Below, one piece after another: positions 58,326 to 64,000 of a stretch of DNA of 64,000 nt. The position numbers were made by a program, and so were the translations under genes. Position 1 is the first letter of the stretch, and each line of letters opens with the position of its first letter. The DNA is from Xenorhabdus yunnanensis (GTDB lineage Bacteria > Pseudomonadota > Gammaproteobacteria > Enterobacterales > Enterobacteriaceae), in NCBI RefSeq assembly GCF_028598805.1, contig NZ_JAQRFI010000010.1, positions 39,377-103,376 of the forward strand. The letters are read 5' to 3'. The notes under the pieces were generated by a model that had not been told where the DNA came from, did not search any database, and worked only from the letters and a program-made list of their open reading frames with translations.

Positions 58326-59455
58326 TGTGATACTCCTAATTTCTCATTTATGAGTGTTTGATATATTGGGGGCAAATCTAATTTCAGGTTTAAATCAGAA
58401 ATGTGATCATCACGTACTATCATTGATAGAACGGCTTGAGTGTCCCCTTCAAAAAAGTGAATAAGTTTTGCGATAGAAGAAGAAGCCTGTTTCCTAAGCC
58501 ATTTAACTTTAGATTCAATAGCATCAACGGCCTTGCGACCTAAAAGAATCGGAATTGGTGCAGGCTTCGTCGGATTAATGGAAGCTGCATAAGGGCACAA
58601 CCCTGTATAAGTTCCTTGTGTATTTAAAAGTACCTCAATTGGTACGCCTTTTAATTCAGCCTCAGAACGATACCAAGTGCCGGAAACTTTTTGCTCAAGG
58701 GCTTTATTGTAAACACGCCAATAAACACGAGATTGCCGAGAACCTACCGTTACTATTTCTTTGGTATAGCACCCTGCTGCATCTATTTCATGCGCATTGC
58801 CTAATTTTGGCTTTGGACCCATACCACCATAAAAAGCATCATCTTTATAGGCTGATAATGCATGGTGGCAAGTGAACACACCGTCATAATCATCAGTGGC
58901 GAGATCCAAACGTTTTAATGATGTGATATCTAAATGTTTAAGCCACTTATAGATTTTTTCCGGTGTTGTGCCACTCATAACATGTGTACAACCCTTTCCG
59001 CCGATCTGAACGTAAAAAGTGCCATTGTTCCCACCCCAGTAGATCATGCCGAAATGCTCATATCCACCATCTTCAGAATAAAGAATGGCTGAATCTTGAT
59101 AAGCAAAACCACCTGCACCGCGAGCAGGACCAACAAATAATCCAAATACAGCAGCGATAAAACGTCTCAGGCGTGAATGTAAACAGGACAATAATTCTCT
59201 GTTATAGCGTTCAGCCTTACGGTTGATATCTTCAATCGAAGAAGAAAACACCTCACCTGAATCAGGTAACGCTTCGTAATCTCTGCCTAATACTGATTCA
59301 GTAAATTGGCTGTGTTGATAATGTCGATAAGATGGCAAAAATTCATATTTACGCCATTCATGCCCTTTTTCCTGAAAAGTATGAACATCTTTCATACATG
59401 AAAGCGGCGCAGAAAAGGCCAGATAATCGATAATAACGCTTCTATCAGTCATCAT
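58313..59455 (-). CDS. Phage replication initiation protein (RstA/gene II-like, Rep_trans type)
   Basis: 380 residues. Features of the replication-initiation-factor family: GGKGCTHVMSGTTPEKIYKW, then LKRLDLATDDYDGVFT with the conserved acidic L-D-x-A-x-D, GSRQSRVYWRVYNKALEQKV with the tyrosine/lysine motif, and WYRSEAELKG. The protein nicks the double-stranded form at the plus origin to start rolling-circle replication. Its start overlaps the small upstream ORF by four bases (ATGA). Confidence 0.88.
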   Translation of the reverse strand: MMTDRSVIIDYLAFSAPLSCMKDVHTFQEKGHEWRKYEFLPSYRHYQHSQFTESVLGRDYEALPDSGEVFSSSIEDINRKAERYNRELLSCLHSRLRRFIAAVFGLFVGPARGAGGFAYQDSAILYSEDGGYEHFGMIYWGGNNGTFYVQIGGKGCTHVMSGTTPEKIYKWLKHLDITSLKRLDLATDDYDGVFTCHHALSAYKDDAFYGGMGPKPKLGNAHEIDAAGCYTKEIVTVGSRQSRVYWRVYNKALEQKVSGTWYRSEAELKGVPIEVLLNTQGTYTGLCPYAASINPTKPAPIPILLGRKAVDAIESKVKWLRKQASSSIAKLIHFFEGDTQAVLSMIVRDDHISDLNLKLDLPPIYQTLINEKLGVSQCPF

Positions 59456-59643
59456 TTTAAAGATTCCTGATAGCCAGTGAAATTACCAGAAGTAGTCGCC
59501 GTAGAGACGAACACTATTTGATTGCCGTAAAGAGAGGTGCATTCATACATCAATTCATCAACAGACGGGTAAAAATCCCATTCATCGGCAACAAGAGCAT
59601 TGATGCCAAAACCTGCGATGTAATCGAAATAGATGATCTTCAT
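59452..59643 (-). CDS. Small phage protein upstream of the replication gene, 63 aa
   Basis: Starts MKIIYFDYIAGFGINALVAD and overlaps the replication initiator start by four bases, so it is translationally coupled to it. Acidic and soluble. Not recognised; position suggests a role in control of replication. Confidence 0.5.
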   Translation of the reverse strand: MKIIYFDYIAGFGINALVADEWDFYPSVDELMYECTSLYGNQIVFVSTATTSGNFTGYQESLK

Positions 59644-59648
59644 AGCCC

Positions 59649-59668
59649 CTCTCTTGTAACCAAGAGAG
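59649..59668. other. Hairpin, candidate phage replication origin
   Basis: CTCTCTTG / CAAGAGAG with a TAAC loop, five bases upstream of the first gene of the replication operon. Filamentous phage plus origins are hairpins of this kind near the initiator gene. The nick site cannot be fixed by reading alone. Confidence 0.35.
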
Positions 59669-59705
59669 AGCGAAAGTTAGGGGTTATAACTGTATGATCG
59701 GCGTG

Positions 59706-59804
59706 GGATTCGCATAATCCACGTTATGTCTAAATTGCTGGGCTGCCATGCGATATTTTGGCAGCCCGCAATTCAACATAACGCGGTTCGAGATTATGCG
59801 AACC
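59706..59804. other. attP-like double dif hairpin at the prophage end
   Basis: Site 1 (59706-59735): GATTCGCATAA, TCCACG, TTATGTCTAAA. Site 2 (59771-59804), inverted: TTATGTTGAAT arm and GGTTCGCATAA arm around a 12-base centre when read on the minus strand. Between them GGGCTGCCA / TGGCAGCCC form a perfect 9-bp stem with a 10-base loop, so the single strand folds into one hairpin that pairs both sites. This is the layout of the folded CTXphi attP recognised by XerCD. Confidence 0.8.
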
Positions 59805-60043
59805 ATTAATGTAATAGCTCAAAGCGGTTTTTTCCGCTGTGCCAGTTATGTTTCAGTCTGCGTAACATATTGTATTAAAAACGAATACTCTTATTCATCA
59901 ACTCCCAAAAACCAACTGTGTCAGGTGTAACCTTTTCAATAAACAAATCCATGAGATAATTTCCGATTAGTCATCTTAACTTTTTATTTTCATCATAATG
60001 AGGTATGAAAGTGCAATTCAGTGTTCTGGCTGGTTTATAATCG

Positions 60044-60390
60044 TTAGGCTCTCAGCTCAACCTCATAAATTTTACGTTTTGCTATCATTTTTATTGGTTC
60101 TTCGATAGCTCTGACATCCGTTAGCTCCCAAGCTAACCAACCCGCTTCGTAATACGATGCGCAAGCTGCTTCAATATCACTTTCAAAAAATGGCCTAACA
60201 TTTTTAACTTTGACGATTGCGACGGCTTTCCCCATTTCCTCATCACCCTCTTTTAAAAGATAATGTTGGTTTTCAACAATCAACAAGTCCTCATTACAAT
60301 CAAAGTTTGGTGCCCATTTTCTTATTTCTAACGTTTTTTTCCTGTCGCAATATTTTCACCTGCTGGTGCGACTATAGATATAGCTTTCAT
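60044..60390 (-). pseudogene. ASCH-domain protein with a homopolymer frameshift
   Basis: From ATG 60390 the product starts MKAISIVAPAGENIATGKK. A run of seven A (T at 60334-60340 on the plus strand) then puts it out of frame; with eight A it would continue TLEIRKWAPNFDCNEDLLIV, then NVRPFFESDIEAACASYYEA and GWLAWELTDVRAI to the stop at 60044. The E-x-R-x-W and late AWELTDVR segments fit the ASCH fold (PUA-like, RNA-binding). A second broken ASCH gene lies at 44794. Confidence 0.7.
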
Positions 60391-60519
60391 TAGTATGATT
60401 TTCTCATGTTAATCTGCATGTTCTCCTCCAGAGAACCGCCTGTAATTATTTATAATACATGCATAAATCAGGACATTTCAACTTTGCTAACAAGCGGACA
60501 TTTCTACTTAGCCTTGACA

Positions 60520-60696
60520 TGCAAATCTGGCAACTACAGTCTTCCTGAATCGCTAAAACTTCAGGTATTGGCGTTGCTATATGAAAATTACAGTGACTTT
60601 GGCCCCACACTGGCTGCTGAAAAACTTAGGGAACGTCACGACATCATCGTCTCGGTGGAAATGCTCAGAAAATGGATGACTGCCGATGGTCACTGG
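60520..60696 (+). pseudogene. Transposase N-terminal fragment (ISNCY/IS1202-like)
   Basis: The frame contains LALTCKSGNYSLPESLKLQV, LALLYENYSDFGPTLAAEKL and RERHDIIVSVEMLRKWMTAD-GHW. The Y-x-D-F-G-P-T-L-A-A-E-K-L..R..VS.E.LR.WM pattern is the HTH region of ISNCY-type transposases. The catalytic part is absent; after GHW the frame runs into unrelated sequence. Confidence 0.65.
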
Positions 60697-60860
60697 GGTT
60701 ACTTATTTTGGTCAAATCAAAGTTATTATCCACTTATCATTTGGTATATTGGCAAAATGTGTATCAACATGAAAAAATCTAAACTTTCGCAAAAAGAAAT
60801 GCAGTTCAGTACTAATGTTTCTTTTCATCATCTGTAATTTTATAAATATAAAGGAAAAAA

Positions 60861-61154
60861 ATGAGAAACAACTCAACCCCTTTTACATCCGCAATATGCT
60901 GGATCTCATTTTGGTTAGGAACAGTTCTTGTTGGCGCTTCATGGCTTTATGCAAAACTACAAGGAAAAGAATTTCTGGTGGGATTATCAGAAGGTTTAAT
61001 GAATATAACCTCACCTGATAGCACAGTTGCGATAATGCTTTCTATAGGAGCTATGATGATCGCCATTGGAATGCTATACGTTCCCTTATTCTATACTACT
61101 GTCTTTGTACAAGCATTCATGAAAGTTCTGACGAGAAAACCAATCAGAATCTAA
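60861..61154 (+). CDS. Small inner membrane protein, 97 aa, unknown
   Basis: AAAGGAAAAAA precedes the ATG. Two clear membrane segments: ICWISFWLGTVLVGASWLYA and VAIMLSIGAMMIAIGMLYVP, with a third possible at LFYTTVFVQAFMKVL. No family recognised. It lies downstream of the transposase fragment with no obvious operon partner. Confidence 0.5.
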   Translation: MRNNSTPFTSAICWISFWLGTVLVGASWLYAKLQGKEFLVGLSEGLMNITSPDSTVAIMLSIGAMMIAIGMLYVPLFYTTVFVQAFMKVLTRKPIRI

Positions 61155-61283
61155 GAACGCTGTAATCAGGCAAGAAAAGGTCTATCAAAAAAATTAATGG
61201 GCCATTTCTTGCTCAATCGAGTTATTGTCATTCAGTGCGTCTCGTCGTATCAAGACTTACATTTAGCTGACCATTATATTTAT

Positions 61284-61970
61284 CTAAAGGTTCAAAACGG
61301 TTTCAGCAAATTCCCCAACCTCAATTTCAGAGTTTTCAAATTTCGGCTGGTAGTATTGCCATAAATGAGCATCTTTTCCTTCTTCCCAAGGTGGGAGAAC
61401 TGGCTGACCATTTCGCCAAAATTGGATGCAAGATTTAACTTTTGGATCTTTCCTATTTCGATATATCCATCTCAGTTCACTGCCTGTGTATGAAGTCCCT
61501 TTCTTTATCTTTTGCTCATAATGTTTGTAAATAACACTCTCCATATCTATTCCATCTAAAATAAAATGAATACATGAACGGTTTAGTGAAAGAGAGTACC
61601 AAGATAATCCAGCTTTGCATTTTCTTTTTGTCACTTTTTTAGTATAGGAAAGACAATGTTTATCCCAATCAACATCAAAATTCGTCTTTCCATTATCTTT
61701 CGCAGCAGACTGTAATACCTTGTACTTACGATGATTTTCTATCGATTGTGTAAAGCTTTCTTGATTAGGTGGGATTTGTGCTCTAAGAAATTTCCGCGTT
61801 GTAATTTCTTCTGGAGTAATTGAATATCTATCAATTATTGAGAAATGATTCTTATCGCGTAAATGGCCGAAGGCTCGATATTCTATGGCATACTTGTTTC
61901 TTTCTGTATTTAAACCAAATACAAGATCCTCTGGCTCAAGACTCGTTTTAAATGGTTGAAAAAAAGGCAT
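61284..61970 (-). CDS. Unrecognised cytoplasmic protein, 228 aa
   Basis: The start at 61970 is chosen because AGGAG lies 5-6 bases upstream; the frame is open to 62015. The protein starts MPFFQPFKTSLEPEDLVFGL, has no signal peptide or membrane segment, is rich in Lys, Tyr and Trp, and contains KRKCKAGLSWYSLSLNRSCI and GSELRWIYRNRKDPKVKSCI. Composition and isolation between a transposase remnant and a core gene suggest an accessory gene, perhaps an effector or toxin, but there is no motif to prove it. Confidence 0.5.
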   Translation of the reverse strand: MPFFQPFKTSLEPEDLVFGLNTERNKYAIEYRAFGHLRDKNHFSIIDRYSITPEEITTRKFLRAQIPPNQESFTQSIENHRKYKVLQSAAKDNGKTNFDVDWDKHCLSYTKKVTKRKCKAGLSWYSLSLNRSCIHFILDGIDMESVIYKHYEQKIKKGTSYTGSELRWIYRNRKDPKVKSCIQFWRNGQPVLPPWEEGKDAHLWQYYQPKFENSEIEVGEFAETVLNL

Positions 61971-62229
61971 ATTTACTCCTGATTTTTTACTTTTATCTAT
62001 AAAAAATTTTAGCACTCTATATATGATTTCATTGTAAATAATTTATTCCAGTTATTTGTTTTAATCAAGTCTTTCTATTGTATATTTATCCTCATGTCAC
62101 TTGATAAATAATTTATTTAAAAACAAAGTATTAATAGCATGAAAAACAATTTAACCTTGACTAATAAGAAATAAATTTTTCTACTAATAGGGTTATTAAT
62201 GATAATGACTCGCAGATAAGAGGATAATT

Positions 62230-62976
62230 ATGATTGTTTTTGTGACAGGGGCAACTTCTGGTTTCGGTGAAGCGATTGCGAGAAAATTTATTAAACATGG
62301 CGCGGTAGTTATTGCAACAGGGCGTCGTCAAGATAGATTAGATAAGTTGAAGAGCGAATTAGGGGAAAATTTCCACCCCATTCAACTTGATGTCAGAGAT
62401 CGCACCGCAATTGAACATACAGTTCAGCAATTACCAGATACTCTACTTAATATAGACGTTCTTGTGAATAATGCAGGGCTTGCATTAGGATTAGAACCAG
62501 CTCACCAAGCTAATCCTGATGACTGGGAAACAATGATTGATACCAATACAAAAGGATTAGTGAGCATGACGCGGGCTTTGTTACCTAATATGGTACAAGC
62601 CAACCACGGACACATCATTAATATTGGTTCCACCGCAGCAAGTTGGCCTTATGCAGGTGGCAACGTATATGGCGCCACCAAAGCCTTTGTCAAACAATTT
62701 AGCTTAGGGTTGAGATCTGATTTACATGGAAAGAACATTCGAGTTACTGATATTGAACCTGGGCTTGTTAGAGGGACTGAGTTTTCTCATATCCGCTTTA
62801 AAGGTAATGAAGAAAAAGTAGATAGAACTTATGAAGGTGCTGACGCATTAACAGCGGATGATATTGCAGAAGCTGTATTTTGGGTTGCTAACCTGCCTTC
62901 TCGTGTCAATATTAATACATTGGAAATGATGCCAGTTTGTCAGTCATTCGCGGGTTTAAGCATACATAGAGGCTAG
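62230..62976 (+). CDS. ydfG: NADP-dependent 3-hydroxy acid dehydrogenase (SDR family)
   Basis: 248 residues, the same length as E. coli YdfG and similar along all of it. The SDR features are TGATSGFGEAIARKF (TGxxxGxG) at residues 6-20, NNAGLA near 84, and the active-site Y-x-x-x-K in NVYGATKAFVKQF with the preceding serine in INIGSTAASW. YdfG oxidises L-allo-threonine, serine and 3-hydroxy acids, and reduces malonic semialdehyde, in the cytoplasm. GAGGATAATT is the RBS. Confidence 0.95.
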   Translation: MIVFVTGATSGFGEAIARKFIKHGAVVIATGRRQDRLDKLKSELGENFHPIQLDVRDRTAIEHTVQQLPDTLLNIDVLVNNAGLALGLEPAHQANPDDWETMIDTNTKGLVSMTRALLPNMVQANHGHIINIGSTAASWPYAGGNVYGATKAFVKQFSLGLRSDLHGKNIRVTDIEPGLVRGTEFSHIRFKGNEEKVDRTYEGADALTADDIAEAVFWVANLPSRVNINTLEMMPVCQSFAGLSIHRG

Positions 62977-63098
62977 TTACTAAGTGGGGTTGTTAATAAA
63001 TCTGATACTTTTGGCAGCCTTATTAAATGACTTAGTCTTATAATTATAGTTTAGCAAATGATATGTTGAGTAAATGGTATAGTGAAAGAGGTTCAAAC

Positions 63099-63461
63099 AT
63101 GAACATTCATAGTTCTTCTATTGTTAAAAGCATTTTGGCTATTTCCCTTCTTTTCTCTCTCTTCTGGCAAACGCCAGCATTTTCCGGACCTTGTACGACA
63201 GAAAGTACATGTATAACCATTAATGGTGGCGGCGAAAATTCCATGAGTAGAGAAGCGGCTCGTCAAAGCCGAGAAGAATGGAATGAACAGAGAAGACTGC
63301 GTCAGAAAGTGGACAAACGTAGAGAGAAAGAGTTTGATAAGTACGCAGTGGAAGTTGATAATCGTGATACCTGTTTGAAGAGTGCCAACATTAATGCGTA
63401 TTGGGAACCAAGCACAAAGCGTTGCCTGGATATCAATACAGGTCGCCCGATTAAACCTTGA
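63099..63461 (+). CDS. ynfB: YnfB, periplasmic DUF1283 protein
   Basis: 120 residues from the ATG at 63099, chosen over 63063 because AGAGGTTC lies just upstream and a signal peptide follows ([20 protein letters not shown]). The mature part matches E. coli Ynf[41 protein letters not shown] and [13 protein letters not shown]. Function unknown. ynfD follows 30 bases on. Confidence 0.9.
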   Translation: MNIHSSSIVKSILAISLLFSLFWQTPAFSGPCTTESTCITINGGGENSMSREAARQSREEWNEQRRLRQKVDKRREKEFDKYAVEVDNRDTCLKSANINAYWEPSTKRCLDINTGRPIKP

Positions 63462-63491
63462 TAGATTCAACACCGACGTCAATATAAGGAG

Positions 63492-63815
63492 ATGATGGTG
63501 AAAAAGATCCTGCTAACTGGAGCTTTGTTCTTTGCGTTTTCTTCCTTTACAGTACATGCGGAGCAAACTTCACAAAAGGTAACATGTGAAAGTCTGAAAG
63601 AAGAAATTGCGCAGAAAATCATTAAAAATGGTGTTTCAGAAACGGATTTTAGGCTTGACTTAGTCCCTAGTGATCAAGTTAATGAAGACAACACCACAAG
63701 TGGGAAAATTGTTGGTCATTGTGATCAAGGGAAGAAGAAAATAGTCTATATCCGTTTTTCTCACGCTAACACGCCCTCTGATAAAGCCCCAAGCGACAAG
63801 AAAAACCAAGAGTAA
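63492..63815 (+). CDS. ynfD: YnfD, periplasmic DUF1161 protein
   Basis: 107 residues with a signal peptide (KKILLTGALFFAFSSFTVHA). The DUF1161 core is CESLKEEIAQKIIKNGVSET then VPSDQV and GKIVGHCDQGKKKIVYIRFS, with two cysteines. AAGGA immediately precedes three possible starts (ATG 63492, ATG 63495, GTG 63498); spacing and the MKK-type start of the E. coli protein favour 63495 or 63498. Function unknown. A strong terminator follows. Confidence 0.9.
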   Translation: MMVKKILLTGALFFAFSSFTVHAEQTSQKVTCESLKEEIAQKIIKNGVSETDFRLDLVPSDQVNEDNTTSGKIVGHCDQGKKKIVYIRFSHANTPSDKAPSDKKNQE

Positions 63816-63860
63816 TACTTTTTAAATGACATAGTATCAGGGGCATTATCGGAAAGACAA

Positions 63861-63888
63861 AAAGGGAGCAAAATACGCTCCCTTTTTT
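63861..63888 (+). terminator. Terminator of ynfB-ynfD
   Basis: AAAGGGAGC / GCTCCCTTT stem with a 7-base loop and a T run, 46 bases after the ynfD stop. Confidence 0.9.
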
Positions 63889-63901
63889 ATTGTATATAGA
63901 A

Positions 63902-63924
63902 AACCCCCTGCTAGGCAGGGGGTT
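63902..63924. other. Strong GC hairpin near the window edge
   Basis: Perfect 10-bp arms AACCCCCTGC / GCAGGGGGTT with a TAG loop. It is too close to the ynfD terminator to be needed as another one and resembles hairpins at IS200/IS605 ends. The last ~75 bases of the window hold no readable gene. Confidence 0.35.
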
Positions 63925-64000
63925 CTGTAGAGCTTTCAGCTATAAATCCGCTATAAAAACCCCTTTTGATTTGTTAAAACACCTTGCGGTCTGGCAACTG

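Overview
The window looks like chromosomal DNA from an AT-rich member of the Enterobacterales, most likely the Morganellaceae. Xenorhabdus or Photorhabdus is my best guess, but it is not proven here. The tryptophanase and its TnaC leader read like the Proteus vulgaris versions. HrpA, YdgI, YdgH, PntAB, UspE, FNR, YdfG, YnfB and YnfD are all recognisable, and in E. coli these genes lie around the replication terminus. A 28-bp dif-like XerCD site at 51434-51461 independently marks this as terminus DNA. Core genes are separated by islands rich in decayed genes.

Layout. 1-2.2 kb: 3' part of hrpA. 2.3-3.9 kb: a twice-frameshifted toxin-like gene and a small secreted protein between two inverted IS5-type remnants. 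3.9-9.0 kb: a chaperone-usher fimbrial operon (minus strand). 10-16 kb: ydgI, ydgH and, divergently, pntAB. 16.3-19.6 kb: a radical SAM/SPASM remnant, the tnaC-tnaA operon with its permease gene tnaB reduced to two ends, and an azlD remnant. 20.5-23.5 kb: a tyrosine recombinase, uspE and fnr. 24.3-29.4 kb: an aromatic amino acid decarboxylase-like gene, then a tight three-gene operon of an Fe(II)/2-oxoglutarate oxygenase, a protein with an unusual C-x6-C-x3-C cluster, and an RlmN-like methylating radical SAM enzyme without the RlmN N-terminal domain. This operon is the best candidate here for an undescribed pathway.

29.5-36 kb: decayed DUF1493 cassette and two secreted serine proteases (trypsin-like, and a subtilisin autotransporter). 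36-51.4 kb: small metabolic, transport and regulatory genes, many broken: a truncated DHA2 efflux gene, a TonB copper receptor with an in-frame TGA, an MFS gene interrupted by a TCTAA repeat expansion, a frameshifted ASCH gene, a truncated SMP-30 gene and a deleted nitrilase. Intact genes include a GNAT enzyme, a MarR/EamA/FMN-reductase unit, an omega-amino acid transaminase, a LysR regulator and a serine hydrolase.

51.4-59.8 kb: a filamentous (Inovirus-type) prophage inserted at dif. It carries a replication initiator, ssDNA-binding protein, coat proteins, adsorption protein, Zot-like assembly ATPase and its own secretin. Its other end holds two dif-like sites in inverted orientation that can fold into one long hairpin, the arrangement known for the CTXphi attP. 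60-64 kb: decayed ASCH gene and transposase fragment, two unrecognised genes, then ydfG, ynfB and ynfD.

Many breaks are single-base changes in homopolymers. They may be real decay or, for some, sequencing errors. No rRNA, tRNA or CRISPR array was recognised. Functions were assigned by reading motifs and recalling family members; no database search was run.
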